Shown here one piece after another: positions 1-12,866 of a stretch of 64,000 nt of DNA. The DNA comes from Rhizodiscina lignyota (lineage: Eukaryota > Ascomycota > Dothideomycetes > Aulographales > Rhizodiscinaceae), in NCBI GenBank assembly GCA_010015805.1, contig ML978125.1, forward strand, positions 1,302,001-1,366,000, read 5' to 3'. The notes beneath the pieces are model-generated. The model was not told the origin of the DNA. It worked only from the letters and a program-made list of their open reading frames with translations, and ran no database searches. Numbering within the stretch: the stretch's first letter is position 1; each line of letters starts with the position of its first letter. The position numbers and the translations under genes are program-made.

Positions 1-1086
1 AAGAAGGGTACGAAGGCCATGAAACGTTGGCCTCTTTACTGCCGCAAGTGCTATCAGCAGGCCGCGTACAATCGAGCACACTGGCCAATCGCAAAATGTG
101 GACTTGTCGAAGCAACCTTCCAGTTCATTGAGATGGACGACCCGGGCACGGCCTACACGGTGATGTTGCGCAGCTCGGAGCAGGCGCGACTTGACAAAGC
201 TGCAAAGATGGGGTTCGATGCATACATTGCTAGCGGCCTAGATAATGCTGCCGAATTGCGACAAGCTACGCCCGAGGAGGATAAAGATGGTGAGGAAATC
301 TCGATCAGCGACATTAAGCACTCTCGCTTCGGTCGTGAGTCCAAACCCTTCAAGCAGGCGCCCATCCAGATTCTTCAAGATTTTCTTGACAACTTTGGTG
401 GCAAGAACAAGAGCTTGGATCACTGCCGCGAGGCATTGGCCTGGCTAAGGGAACAGTTCGAACAGGGCATGGTTGACGATCTCCCACGCGTTGAGTTCTT
501 GCCTGAACTAGAGCGCGCTGAAGCACTGAAGAGGACTCCAGCGAGGAACAAGAAGACTCCAGCCAGTTTCAGCAACACTTCTGCTAGGAGCAAGAAGAGG
601 AAGACCCCTTCTGATGATGATGCTGACGAGAGCGATGCAACTCAGCCAGAAAGTCCAGAAATTCCTGCTAAGCGAGTTAAGGCTGCTCTACCAACTCCGA
701 AAAAGACTCCTGCGGCTAACAAGGAGACTTCGGTGAGATCCAGCAACATATCCGCTAGCGACATGAAGATGCAGAGCCCTTCTGAGGATACCGATGATGA
801 TGAGGCGACTGTGTCAGAATCTTCCGGACACATTGCTAAGCGCATTAAGGCTGCATTGCCAGCTTCTAAGAAGACTCCTGCGAGTAACAAGAAGATTCGG
901 ACGGATTTCAGTCACATTTCTACCAGCGGCATGAAGAGGAAGAGCCCTTCGGAGGATATTGACGACGACGACGAAGCGACTCTGTCAGAATCTTCTGGAC
1001 GCAATGCTAAGCGCGTTAAGGCTGTATTATCTACTTCGAAGACACCTCTGCCTCCATCTCAATCTGCTCGCAGCAAGTCGATCTGA
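1..1086 (+). CDS. Hypothetical lysine-rich repeat protein (possibly 5' partial)
   Basis: I do not recognise this protein. The frame is open from the first base of the window, so the ATG at 19 may be internal and more exons may lie upstream. From that ATG it encodes 355 residues. The first ~170 residues look folded and include a CxxC (CRKC, residues 8-11). The rest is low complexity, rich in Lys, Ser and acidic residues, and built of three tandem units ending in AKRVKAALP-like basic blocks that resemble nuclear localisation signals. A nuclear, chromatin- or DNA-associated role is a guess from composition only. It converges on the MRM1-like gene. Confidence 0.6.
   Translation, partial: KKGTKAMKRWPLYCRKCYQQAAYNRAHWPIAKCGLVEATFQFIEMDDPGTAYTVMLRSSEQARLDKAAKMGFDAYIASGLDNAAELRQATPEEDKDGEEISISDIKHSRFGRESKPFKQAPIQILQDFLDNFGGKNKSLDHCREALAWLREQFEQGMVDDLPRVEFLPELERAEALKRTPARNKKTPASFSNTSARSKKRKTPSDDDADESDATQPESPEIPAKRVKAALPTPKKTPAANKETSVRSSNISASDMKMQSPSEDTDDDEATVSESSGHIAKRIKAALPASKKTPASNKKIRTDFSHISTSGMKRKSPSEDIDDDDEATLSESSGRNAKRVKAVLSTSKTPLPPSQSARSKSI
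553..1038 (+). repeat. Three tandem in-frame coding repeats (~56 codons each)
   Basis: The units start at 553, 703 and 871, each with codons for KTPA. They are 50, 56 and 56 codons long. Each has the order KTPA, a Ser-rich stretch, K(R/M)K..SPSE(D), an acidic run, SES, AKR(V/I)KA. Units 2 and 3 are the most alike, which suggests the most recent duplication. Confidence 0.75.
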
Positions 1087-1756
1087 CAGAGTACACACTT
1101 TGCCCAACCATGATGCACTGGGGACGAGAGGTGGCGGCAATACATGTTTCAAGATGAACAGTTCGATCGATATTACGACGTACGAAAATTCCCCAAAGAA
1201 CATTAGCGACTGTGCACAAATGTTGGGGTTTCAAATTGCATGTCTTTGGGCGATGGGATGGGCAACTCACGATACCCTTGGGGGAGGTTTTTTTCTGGGC
1301 TTCCCCTTGGGTTACAAGTATTTGTCGATTTTCTTCTTTGACTGGAATGGTCGTGTTTCTCAAGGCTTTGGGTTTTGTTCAAATTTGTTTTACAGTACGA
1401 TGCGTTGGTTCTCTGAGAGAACAATGTCTCTCAGCTACATCACGGAATGGATGAGGTACGGACCATGGCAACTCTGCCAGTCATCGGCTCTTTTACGGAA
1501 TTTCCTGTTTTTAACCCACACCACGGGCTTTCATGAGGCACAATTTTCGCTCCGAAGTGTGTCGAGGACATGATGTGCATGGGCGGTGTATACAGGCGTT
1601 GGTAATTCAATACGGGGGTTGGATTTTAAGTGTTTATTTTACATCTCGTGCATCCGCCAGAGTTACTTAATTGTACAAGCGCCATCTTCCACCATCTTAC
1701 AGAACGTGAATGGCATTAAGTACCTTCCCAATCATCAGAGGAGGAAATGACTCTCT
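1087..1756. other. Intergenic, convergent 3' ends
   Basis: This lies between the stops of the repeat protein (+) and the MRM1-like gene (-). ORFs cross it but show no recognisable protein or splice structure. I see no gene here. Confidence 0.5.
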
Positions 1757-3395
1757 TCAGAAGCCCAGATCTGCACCGACAGTCCGCCGCCGCTCCCGTT
1801 CGAGCGTACGCGCTGGCGGGCGTCGCAGGAATTCTGCAGCTATGACCGAGGCAGCAACGCTGACGTTCAGGCTATCAACGCCAACATCATGCGGCCGTTT
1901 TGCTGCAGTCATTGACACAAGGTAATCCGCATGAGCAGATAACGTCTTGCGCAGACCCCTGCCTTCTCCACCAAAGAGCAACAAGCACGGATGTTGCACG
2001 AGCGGAATATGATCGACGAGCCGTTTGCTAGGAGTCTGTGCATCGGCAAGGTGTAGGGCGCTAGTAGAAGATTCACTGGGATTTACAGGGAGAGGGTGGC
2101 TCGAGGCAGTCTCTGCTGTGCTACTTTCGGAGAATTTTGATGCAAGATCTGGCGTCGGCGGTGCTGGTTCAGGCGTCATGCCGGCGTATATTGACCACCC
2201 GTTCTTCTTGCTTTCTGCGAGGAAGTTGCGAGTTGATTCGATGGAGAGCAATGGCATCACTTCAGCCGCACCGGCTGATGCCTTCAGTGCGACATTGGAC
2301 GGGGGAGCGCACGTTCCGTGATCGATCGCCAGCGCGTCCACCCCAAGGAAGTAGGCAGACCGAATGATGGCTCCGAGGTTGCCTGGATCAAGCTGGCAGA
2401 GCAAAAACGTGTCAGCATGGTCAATTGGCAAGGGCTACTCTTTCAACTATGGCCGGGCTTTGATGGCCAGGCGCAAAATACTCACAACATCATCTATACA
2501 TAGAACAAGCGGATAGCGCCATCCGTCAGAGCGGTAGGACAATGAACTTAATTCCTGCTTATTACTTGCACGTGAAGTAAAAAGCCGAAATATTGTATCC
2601 CATTCGTCAGGCTTGCGCCGGAAATCGTCGGTCTCGCCTAATGCTGCTATTGTCCACCGCGGGAGCGGTGAAGCATCAAGAATTACGCCCTTGAGGCTGT
2701 CAGTCAGCTCAGAATGGGTAGCAGGTATCAGACCCAGAGCGTCGCATGATGATGGTACTTACATTGTGGGCACGCCCAGCGGCCATTTTATCCAGGGTGG
2801 GTAACCAAGCGTCATTGACAGATCGCACGGAAACTCCAGCTTCACGTGCAAGACGCAAAAGTTCTGGAATAGAATCTGTGGATCGATCAACCGTGGATCG
2901 TGATGCTCTTGCGTGTATATACAATTTGTATAGTTTTCGACGTTTGGCTTTTAGTGCCGCAGAGACAACGGAGTGACCATAGAGGAACTGCGATTCGGCA
3001 GTGGTATAAGGAATAGAAACCGGTGTTCGTTCCTGGCTCTCGGTACTGCTTTCATGTTGGATCACAGGCCCAGATGTTCGGTTCAAGATACTGGAAGACG
3101 TCCGCGGGGATGGCTGCGGTCGTACGAGTGGTGGTGTGTATTTGACATTGTAGATCATATCTGACCGTCCAAACGTCTGGTCTCTAACTCTAGGGGCATT
3201 TTCCACTGTTTCGTAACTGTTTCGAGCAGGCCGAGAAACGCCATCTCGAGCCGGAGATGATCTGATGAGACCACGTTTGATGGCAGATGTTGTAGACTTG
3301 GGACGAATGGAGAGGGCTGTAAAAGGAGATTTTACGAAACGAGAGTGCGCTGATGAGAGATTACAAGCTGCGCGCCACCATTTGCATACTCTCAT
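1757..3395 (-). CDS. MRM1: Mitochondrial rRNA 2'-O-ribose methyltransferase (SpoU/TrmH family)
   Basis: Three exons are inferred: 3395-2763, 2707-2486 and 2392-1757, giving 496 residues. Introns of 55 bases (GTAAGT) and 93 bases (GTGAGT) keep the frame. The N terminus is rich in Arg and Ser and poor in acids, as expected for mitochondrial import. The substrate-binding subdomain begins near FLYGHSVVSAAL. The SpoU knotted catalytic domain carries its three motifs: LDPGNLGAIIRSAYFLGVD (exon 3 start), LFGGEGRGL, and SLNVSVAASVIAAEF near the C terminus. Mrm1 in yeast methylates a universally conserved guanosine of the mitochondrial large rRNA with S-adenosylmethionine. A Ser/Pro/Thr-rich insert between motifs 1 and 2 lengthens the protein. 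It shares a 326-base divergent promoter with the remodeler gene. Confidence 0.88.
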
Positions 3396-3721
3396 CGCAA
3401 TTTTCTTAGTCTATACAGGAGCTCATAATGTCTCCTATCAATTTGCCAACGCCACTATGACAGAAGCAGTCAAGCTATGGCACGGCAAGTTCCGAAAGCG
3501 CGAACGCGTCGAACGCGAGCGACTACTGTGTTACCTTGCAATAAGGCCCTATTGTCCCACCCACTCCTCTAATCTCTGTCGCATCGCGATTCTACGTTCC
3601 CCTTAGAGACTGGCGAACTGTCTGTGAACTTTGCTTTCTTCCCGTGCGCCATGGCAGGGCGTAGGATAGATCTGTTTAGCTGCATCTCAACGCTCGTTTG
3701 CACTTCTATTCCACAATCAAG
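3396..3721. promoter_or_regulatory. Shared divergent promoter, MRM1-like / Mit1-like
   Basis: This is 326 bases between two divergent start codons. It must hold both promoters and 5' UTRs. I see no clear TATA box or named operator. Confidence 0.5.
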
Positions 3722-6700
3722 ATGGCGCTAGATAGCGACTCGGATGAGCTTATGGAGGATCCGACTTCTTTTCTGGATAGATTTCGAAGGAAAGAAGATC
3801 TAGGATCTCGAGCGCAAACACACGGGCAGAGAAGCCCATCGCAAACCAACGAGTCTCCTTCACTCTTCTTATCCGCCGCCTTTTCACCCGCTCCCACATC
3901 TCTGCCAGAATCCCCTCGCTTCACTCGAATTGGGCGAAAAGCTTCACAGTCGCCAATGCACCGCGGCCAACTGTATATTAAGATACCATCGCCTCCAGAA
4001 GATAAGGAGGAGTACGTATTTCTGAAGGGCTGGAATACAATTCAAAAGGTTCTACGTGAACTTGAAGGAGAAGATGGCTTGATGTACGAAGTCAGATACG
4101 GAGATAACCATAATGAAACGGTACGTTAGTCTTGGAGTGAATCTGCTTGGTGCGGAAACTCTTGGCGCCTATTAAAGGCTTCGAAACTTCCCTCAACTTT
4201 CTTTCATTCTCAACCTCCACCTTCTCACGGCACAAAATTTAAACCTTGTCACTTGCCACGGCCTTGCAACTCTTGAAAGAGCTCTGAGGGTTTTGCATCA
4301 AGCCTCCAAGCTCTTACAAGTCATCCGCGTCGTACAACGACTGTTCATTCTCTGAGGTTCGGGGTAGCTAAGACCGAATCGCAAACAGTTACCATTTGAG
4401 AAAGTACTCCAAACCACAGGCGGTGAGAGCGCTCTCTCAAAGTTTGAAAGCGGTGAAAACAGCATCTCAGAGAACACCAAAAGCTCCGACTCTGAAGACG
4501 AACTGAACATGGTCGAGACGCGTCGGACCAGGGTGAAGGCAAAGCCCACCTCAGGCTTTGTCAACACAGTGGACGCAATATCAGACGATGAGGTTCCAAC
4601 ACAGCCGACGAGTCGCCAGCGTCGAGGCTCTCCAACACGGTTACGCCTCACGTACTACAATGAGCAAGAGGATGATGATGAGTCGGCAGACGAGGAACCA
4701 GGAGATGAGGAGTCGGAAGATGATGACATTCACACAAGGCGCAAGACCCGCTCCTCATTGAGATCGAATGGGCGAAGCGATCGAAGATCCTCACGACTTA
4801 AAGAGAAGTTTGTGGTTGAAGATGATACCGAGAAAGAGGGAGAAGAGTCCGATAACGACAGCGATCTTATGCTTCTGGAATCCGACATCCTTCCAAGAGG
4901 CCGCAAGCGAAAGAGCATTGGTCGTCAGAGTCTCCATCAATCTGGTCGCGCATCAAAGGCTTCGCGAGTCGCAACACGACGCTCGGATCGTACCACACGA
5001 ACGTTCAATAATATGGAGGAGATTGACATTGACAATATATATCGATCTGACTCTACCCAAGACGGTGCGCCTGTTCAGCCGAAGATCGCTGCTGTTCGTG
5101 AGGTATTCAAGTTGCTTCTAAACAGCGTGTTCCGCCGACGTCACATTGAGAACTGCGAAACATGCGGCAAGCCATCTACCTCTGGACCTTTGATCTGTTG
5201 CCAAGGATGCACACTCGCTTACCACAAAGCATGCCTTGGTACCCGCACAACACGAGAACATCTTGTGACCAAAGTCGGTGAGGATGATTTCGTTTTGCAG
5301 TGCCGCCGTTGTGTCAATGCGCACCACAAGAAAGACCATCTTGCACCCAACCTTGGACGCTGTCAAATATGCAGTGAAGCTGGTTCAAGCTGCAAGCCTT
5401 TTCGGCAACGCAAAACACCGGCTGTAGAGCAGCGGGAGCGACTTGAGAACGGCGGCTTAGACCCGGTGACCCATGTCCGGCCTGAGCTTATCAACAACGA
5501 AGAGAACGTTCTCTTCCGTTGCGTCAAGTGCTGGCGTGCATTCCATTTCCATCATCTGCCCAACATCAACCAGTACCATGTCGATTCGGAGACTGCCACA
5601 GATGCGGAAATTGCAGACAGCCGTTATAATCAATACAAAACCGATTGGATCTGCAAAGATTGCAAAGATATGCCCGCGGACGTTGGCGGCCTAGTCGCAT
5701 GGCGTCCAGTGGATACTGATGCAACTACGAGCGCTGGTACTCAATTCGCGTTCGACGAACTTGACGAAGACGACAAGGAGTATCTCATCAAATGGAAGGA
5801 ACGATCATATGCTCAATCTGTTTTTATGCCCGGCGCCTGGGTATACGGTGTAACAGCGATTGGTACGCGCGCCGCGTTTGCAAAGAAAGAAAATGGTCCG
5901 AAGATGCGCATCGAGGACGCGATCCCTGAGGAGTTTCTTCGAATCGATATCGTGCTGTCCGTTGAATACACAAACAAGATCGACGCAAATCTTTATGAAG
6001 TGGACAAAGCTCGTATCTCAGAAGTCGCCCGCGCGTACATCAAGTACAAAGGCCTCCCATATGAAGATGCAGTTTGGGAGATCCCTCCTCGGCCCGAAGA
6101 AGGTGATCGCTGGGTCGACTTTGTTACTGCATACAACGATTGGGTCCTCGGCCGATATGTGCATCTCCCCAAGCTCGCACCACTTAAGGCCCGCTTAGAG
6201 AAAGTCCGAGCCCAGGAGTTTTCCAATGTCGAAAAGAAGAAGCAGCCTGACAACGTAACCGGCGGCGAGATGATGAAATACCAGATTGACGGCTTGAACT
6301 GGCTCTACTACCAGTGGCATCAACAGAAGAACGGGATTCTCGCTGACGAGATGGGTCTAGGCAAGACCATCCAAGTCATTGCCTTCCTTGCCATGATGGT
6401 CAACGACAACAACTGCTTTCCATTCCTTGTCGTGGTGCCAAACTCAACCGTGCCAAACTGGCGTCGCGAAATCAAGAAATGGGCGCCTTCTCTACGCGTC
6501 GTGACCTTTTTTGGAACAAGCGCAGCCCGGGATATTGCTTACAAGTACGAGCTGTTTCCGGAGGGCTCTAATGGATTGAGAGCTCACGTCGTAGTTACAT
6601 CTTACGATGCTGCCGCCGATGACAACTGTCGCAAATTCTTCAGGCGCGTACCTTGGCAGGGACTGATTGTCGACGAGGGTCAGCGTTTGAAGAATGAGCG

Positions 6701-9026
6701 AAGTATCTTGCACTTGGCTCTTAAAGCACTCAAAGTTCCCTACCGAATTCTCCTCACAGGGACGCCTCTACAGAACAACGCGAAGGAGCTGTTCAACTTG
6801 CTGGAATTCCTGGATGATACCCTTGACGCAGACAAACTGGAGCGTGAATATGAGGACATGACTGAGGCAAAAATAAGGAAGCTCCATGAGCTTATACGAC
6901 CGTTCATTTTGCGACGCACAAAGGCCCAGGTCCTCACCTTCCTTCCGCCTATGGCGCAGATCATCCTACCAGTGTCGATGAGCGTTCTCCAGAAGAAAGT
7001 CTACATGTCAATTCTCGCACAGAATCCGGAGCTTCTCAAAGCTTTATTTAGTCGCCGCACTGGGTCTGAGCTCAACAAGAATGAGCACGCGAACCTCAGC
7101 AACATTCTCATGCAGCTGCGGAAGTGCCTTTGCCATCCTTTCGTGTACAGCAGGGAAATCGAAGAGCGTAATTTCAACGCAGCTGTGTTGCATCGGGGTC
7201 TCGTAGAAGCTTCGTCTAAACTGCAGTTGCTTGAACTATTGCTACCGAAGCTGAAAGAGAGGGGCCATCGTGTGCTTATATTCAGCCAGTTCTTGGATAT
7301 GCTCGACATCATGGAAGACTTCCTGGATGGCATGCAGCTGAAATTCCAACGTCTTGACGGACAGATCAGTTCTCTGGAGAAGCAGAAGCGCATCGATCAA
7401 TTCAACATGCCTGATTCGGACCTCTTTGCCTTTCTCCTCTCCACGCGTGCTGGTGGTGTTGGCATCAACCTTGCAACTGCTGATACTGTCATCATATTGG
7501 ACCCCGATTTCAATCCACATCAGGATATTCAAGCGCTTTCTCGAGCTCATCGTATCGGACAAACAAAGAAGGTCCTCTGTTTCCAGCTCATGACCCGCCA
7601 CAGCGCAGAGGAGAAAATCATGCACATTGGCCGGAAAAAGATGGCCTTGGATCATGTGGTTGTCGAGCAGCTGGATGCTGATGACGAGGGAGAGAAGGAT
7701 CTGGAATCGATCCTTCGCCACGGCGCTGCTGAACTCTTCACAGAGAACAACGAGGAGCAAGAAATCAAATATGACAATGCATCAGTAGACAAGCTTCTCG
7801 ATCGGAGCCATATCGAGAACACCAAGACCGGTGGCGACGACTCTGCCGAGTCTCAGTTCAGCTTTGCTCGTGTGTGGGCCAACGATCAGGGGACACTAGA
7901 GGAGAATATCGAAGCAGGCGAGGAGAAGGCCCCAGATCCGACGGTTTGGGACAAAATCTTGAAGGAGCGTGAGCGTGCGGCCGCGGCAGAAGCAGCAGCA
8001 AGACAACAAGCCCTTGGGAGAGGAAAACGTGCTAGAATGGTGAGTTCGTGCACATCTTTTAGTTGACAATATATTTTACTAACTCAGTATACTCCGTACC
8101 AGGCTGTCGATTACGTAAACAATGCTACGGCAGAAATCGCTGATGGCGAAATCACGGCGATGGTGGAGGCGGAAATCGCTCCTCTTCGAAACGCCCGTCG
8201 TAAGGGCCATGAGGACAGCGATACAGACTTTCAGCCGGACGAAGAGAAGGAACAGGAACAGAGCGCCGATGAAGAAATGGGTGCTGTCGATGCTGATGAG
8301 CTGTCTCCAACAAAACCGGCATCTCGCGAGATTGGTACCACTGCACCATCTTCCCAGTCTCGAGCCCAGCCTCCAAAACAGCTGCCTGGACTCCAGTCCC
8401 AGCCAAAGTCCAGAGCAACGCATCCGACGTTTAAACGCGCACGTGTGCAGCCGGCTCGAGTACCAGCAGCTCTCCCAGGAAACCGTGCGGCGTCGAATGC
8501 AGGTCAAGGAATTCAGACGACCACACCCCCTTACGAGCCACCGCCACCAGTAGTCACGTGCTCTGCATGCGGCAAGACTCATCACCAAGGTTCATGTCCA
8601 CTGAAGCTTGCCGGAGTCGAATTTTGCAACCTCTGCGGACTTGCTCACTTCGGCGTTGCGCGCACCTGCCCCCACGTCAATAGCGAGACTCAGGTCATCT
8701 TGATGATCGAGGCTCTTAAGCAGTCCCGCGAAGCACCTCATTTGAAGGAGACTGCGCTGAAGTATCTGAAAGGAGTAAAGGGAACGCTGGTTCAGGCGAA
8801 GAGAAAGGCCAGGGAGAAAGCAGAAGCTGAGGCAGAGAATGTGAGGACAGGTGCGGTGAGAACAGTTCTGAATGGCCATAGCGGGGAGGCATTGAGGCCG
8901 ACTACCGGGAATGCGAATGCAGGTTCTAGTTCGCGCGGGCGGACTCCTCAGGGCCCTGCGACACCATACGAGGAGCCGGTGGAGCATAGACTTCTAACTG
9001 CTCTGGGCCAGAATCGAGTTGCTTAG
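3722..9026 (+). CDS. mit1: Mit1/CHD-like SNF2-family chromatin remodeling ATPase
   Basis: Exons 3722-4120, 4389-8039 and 8088-9026 give 1662 residues. Intron 1 is 268 bases and intron 2 is 48 bases with an ACTAAC branch site. In order: an N-terminal chromo-like segment crossing intron 1; an acidic, Arg/Ser-rich linker; a double PHD-type Cys/His cluster starting near residue 389 (CETCGK, CCQGC, CRRC, CQIC, CVKC, CKDC); a chromo-like segment (EYLIKWKERSY); the SNF2 ATPase with DEMGLGKT (~787), DEGQRLKN (~896) and LLTGTPLQNN; the helicase C domain with STRAGGVGINL (~1154) and RAHRIGQ; and a C-terminal zinc-knuckle-like region (~1508-1555). This order matches Mit1, the remodeler of the fission-yeast SHREC heterochromatin-silencing complex. 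The H-to-Q change in motif II may be normal for the subfamily. The upstream ATG at 3722 was chosen because the longer frame begins with TTG. Confidence 0.85.
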
Positions 9027-9313
9027 ATATCTTTGCTGACAGGTCTCGTTCGGCACAGGCTTGTGGTGCTGCATCAAACACGATGGCCAATGACCATGGC
9101 GAGCGGAGTTAAAAATCAGTCACGGTGGCATGGATATACCTAAAACCGGCGGTGGTTACCTTCTTGTACACTACTCATAGATACTCTTTCAAAAATTCAC
9201 ACATCGGCCCCCTATTTACAGGGCATAACTTATTGCTTTTGAAGGTGATATAGCTCCTGGAGCTGCAAACATCGCGGCGCACAAGAGAATAACAAAGAAC
9301 GAAGCATGAAATA

Positions 9314-10556
9314 TCAACGCGACTTAGTTGGCAGCTTGTACGAGGAAGAAGCTACAGTCCATCCAAGCTCCTCCCCTTTTCTGAAGTTCACTACTTCCAG
9401 GTTACCGCTTTCAGCTCTTATCGATTCTGCCACTATGGTCTTCTGTTTTTTCAGTACCATACGTTCTTGTCGATCATCTGAGACCTTGTAGAAAGCTCGT
9501 CCAAATCCACCAAGGAAGCCTTCAAGCTTTTCCTTCGTAACTTGATCTTCACTCAATAGCCTCTTTTCGCATGCTCGCTCCAATGCGTCAACCACATAAG
9601 GCGTCGTGTATGGTTGCGTGAAGACTCCGGCGGCGATCTTGCCTTTGCCACTAGCTCCACCGTGTTTAGCTTCGACGGGATGCGGAGCGGAGTCGGAGCC
9701 GAAAAAGAACTTCGGGTTGCCTGATACTGCTATCTTGAGGATTGCTCGCTTATCTTTGGGAAGCTTGGCTACGGGCTGGAGGTAGTTGTTAGCATATGCC
9801 GTGAGGATACATGGGATCTGAATAAGCCAGCAGCTCAGGCTCTTACCTTGCAAAAACAGAATGCATCGCCAGCCCAGTCATCGACTGTGAGGTACAAATG
9901 ATGTGCTGTGATTGTCGCTGCGACATTGTCCCCACATTCTTTGACCGCTTCGATGGCCGCGGCAGTCGTGCAATGTTCTAAGATGATGCGTAGATTTGGG
10001 AATCGTTTGTGAAGGTCAAGCAGGGTGGGCAAAAATGCCTCTTCGGCATTCAGTACAGTGATATCAGGCCCAGATGGAGATTCGCCATGAAGATTGAGGA
10101 TCATGTCCTCCTCTTCCATGGCTTTGAAGACGGGGTAGAATTGTTCGTAGTCGACAACTCCGGAGGAGGAGTTGGTGGTCACGCCCGCCGGATATGACTT
10201 GACACCGGCAATGCCGGCTTTCTTCGCTTCTCGAATGACTTCTGGAGTAACGTCTGGATGTAAATAGAGTGACATGAGGTATTTGACAGCAGGCTCAATG
10301 GATTGGAGCTGCTTTTGATAATCAAGTGCACGCTGCACCGTCGTAATTGGTGGCACAAGATTCGGCTACATTCACAGTGAGCTTAGAATAACAGTAAGAG
10401 GGAACGAAAATGCCGACTAACCATTACGAACACTATGTTGTTTCCGCCTTGTCTGATCGTTGGCGTGACTAGACGCATCATTTCGCCATCTCTCAGGTGG
10501 ACGTGAAAATCCGAGGGAGCAGATAGCTCGAGACCATCGAATTTTTCCAAAGGCAT
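9314..10556 (-). CDS. URA4: Dihydroorotase (pyrimidine biosynthesis)
   Basis: Exons 10556-10422, 10365-9847 and 9775-9314 give 371 residues, close to yeast Ura4 (364). It cyclises N-carbamoyl-aspartate to dihydroorotate, the third step of de novo pyrimidine synthesis, in the cytosol. Visible motifs are HVHLRDG (zinc-binding His pair and substrate Arg), GVKSYPAG (Lys expected to be carboxylated and to bridge the metals), LEHCTT and TAHHL (metal His) and FGSDSAPH (catalytic Asp). Introns of 56 and 71 bases have good borders. The start used is the ATG 23 codons inside the longer frame, since the upstream stretch is not conserved in type. It is convergent to the remodeler and divergent from the CorA-like gene across 273 bases. 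Confidence 0.93.
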
Positions 10557-10829
10557 GATGAACACGAAATTTATACGATGCAGGGGTTTGGAAGTCGATT
10601 CAAGATAATGAGAAGTGGAAAGCAATTTTTGAAGCTTAGTACGGGGAGGTCAATGGTCAGGGCGACGTTGGTGATGCCTGCGGAAATAAAAGTGGAGCAC
10701 GTGGCGTTTCTATAAAAATCGTCAGCAACATTCCATCACTTCAAGCTTGTGCATATCACAATTTGCGAAATGAACTGATAAATTGTTCCAGATCTCGGGC
10801 CCCGCTTGCAATGTGCAACGGTTTTTACC

Positions 10830-12866
10830 ATGCCCAAGGAGCGTGTGTCCTTCGATGGACACTCCACGTATCTAAACGGCCGTTTCGCATCCCCTGAGCA
10901 AGTAGACTATCACTCAGATGAATATTGGGCAAAACGAAGACTTTGCCCTTCGCATCTTCTTGTTCACGATGTTGTACTGCAACCTGGCTCATCAGAGGCG
11001 TCGACAGCTCCCACTATGCTGGAAATGCAAGAGAAGCTGTCGTCTTCCTTTCTCCCGGCATTGAAGATGCGGCACTGGCTTGCGATGAACTTGAAGCCCG
11101 ACGCAATGACTGCAAACCGGCAAGAACAACATCGACTCAAGAATATCGCCATCGAATATGGCTGGATGCATGCTCTTCGACTCGAAAAGGAAGACTTGTC
11201 GCCAGAGGAGGGTGGAGCCGTGACACAGTGCAGGTGGATGTAAGCTCTTCTCTAAAAGAAATACTGCGATTAAGCACTAATCCTATACAGACACGTGTCA
11301 AGCAAATTCTCAGAATATCTTGAAGGTGTAAGTTGCTCATCTGGTTCTACTTTCAATCTCAACTTACAACGAATGTAGGCTCTTCTCGCTCTGACCAGCA
11401 GCGAAACTGCCCCCAGCGAGTCCATGTTCGCTTTTCGAGAGCTTGAAAATTGTATTCACCAGAACGAGAGATTTTCGAAGCATGGCAGATACTTTACTCC
11501 ATTTTTCCAGTCTTTGGGCCGTCATTCGACTCCAGATCGCCCGTATCCTCTCCTGATGAGTGTACCATTTCTTGATTGGAGTGTAGATGGTCCAGCACCT
11601 CCTCTGCGGTTCCAAGTAGATCCACGGGAGGGATATCAGTCCAGTCGCAGCTCTGCCCACCTTCTTAGATCCATTCTGGAATATTTCTATCGATTGGAAG
11701 ATACGAACGATCGGGAGCATAAGCAGGTATTCAATCGGCACAAACCCTGGTCGACAGATCGGGATCTCGATCTCAAGGTTCGCCGATGGTACGGCCATTA
11801 TCCTACAGCACTCAATGTTGATGAGCTTTGGATTCTAGCAGTGGATGAAAGACACATCGTTACATTCTCAAGCAATCAAAGTTGGAAAAGCCGCTGGCCT
11901 CCGCTACAATTACCGTCACGAATTGCTGAAGTTTCATTCCGGGGCATCAGGAACACACTCCTTCTATCAGAGCAGAGCCACGAATATACGGCGTTGATGC
12001 ATGTAATAGCAAGCTTGAGCGGTGCGGTTGGTATACTGCATCGTAGCTTCTGGACTGATATTCCCCTTTGCCTCACCGATCGTTACGCGGGCTACCTTAG
12101 CCACCTGCAGTATCGGCTCTATAGAGCCCCGAGCACGAAACTTGTTATGGATTTGCTACAGGTTCAGGAAGAGCTAAATATCATCCTTCAGATTACGCAC
12201 CAACAATCTGATCTCATTACCGACATCCAAAGCGCTTGGTTTCAGCAACAACACATGGCTGCTGATCGCATGTCAGTTAGAAGCAGAGCTCTATCTACGG
12301 TATCGGCCTCTGCATATCAGACCACCGCAGTGCAAATGTTATCCCTCCCTGACCGAGCGACATTCAGACAACCGTCATCATCAACACTGTCCGATCCCAT
12401 GTCACAGCTGATGGAGAATCTCCATCGTGAATTGACAGATTTGCGCGACCTCCGCGACAATACCAACAATCTCCTGAATCGGACAATATCGCTTGTCAAC
12501 ATCCGATTAGAATCTCATGGACAAGCTATTCTCGTTTTCACCATCGTGACAATCATTTTCCTGCCTTTGTCATTCGTGTCGAGCTTCTTTGGCATGAATG
12601 TATCAGATATTCGTAACCTGAACCAATCCCAGTGGATTTTCTGGACAGCCGCCTCCGTGTTGACCGTAGCCGTTGTATCGTTCTCGATTTTCATGGCATT
12701 CTACGGTGGCCACATCTACGAATCATTTGTGAACTGGAAAGATGAGAGAAAGCGAATGCGGAGGAATATGGGTGACAGATCCAAGATTCCCGAGACCGTA
12801 CAAAGAGACATCAGAAACTTCAAAGTCCTGGACGCTTCGCGCTCCGACAAATGGAGCTTGTTTTGA
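10830..12866 (+). CDS. CorA-like divalent metal transporter family protein
   Basis: Exons 10830-11239, 11291-11327 and 11379-12866 give 644 residues; both introns are 51 bases and the middle exon is only 37 bases. The long N-terminal part is soluble and contains CRWIHV at the first splice junction, the place where fungal CorA-like proteins carry an RWIH motif. A helical region precedes two C-terminal membrane segments: one beginning ILVFTIVTIIFLPLSF, ending in FFGMN (the GMN signature loop of CorA/Mrs2 channels), and one around WIFWTAASVLTVAVV. CorA-type channels conduct Mg2+ or related ions, but the fungal long forms are mostly uncharacterised, so the ion is unknown. The frame extends upstream only with a TTG start, so the ATG at 10830 is used. 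Confidence 0.85.

Noticed and set aside
959-1573. 204-codon + strand ORF overlapping the end of the first gene
   Set aside because: Its first part is a frame shadow of the repeat protein, the rest has no domain and irregular composition, and it lacks splice or promoter support.
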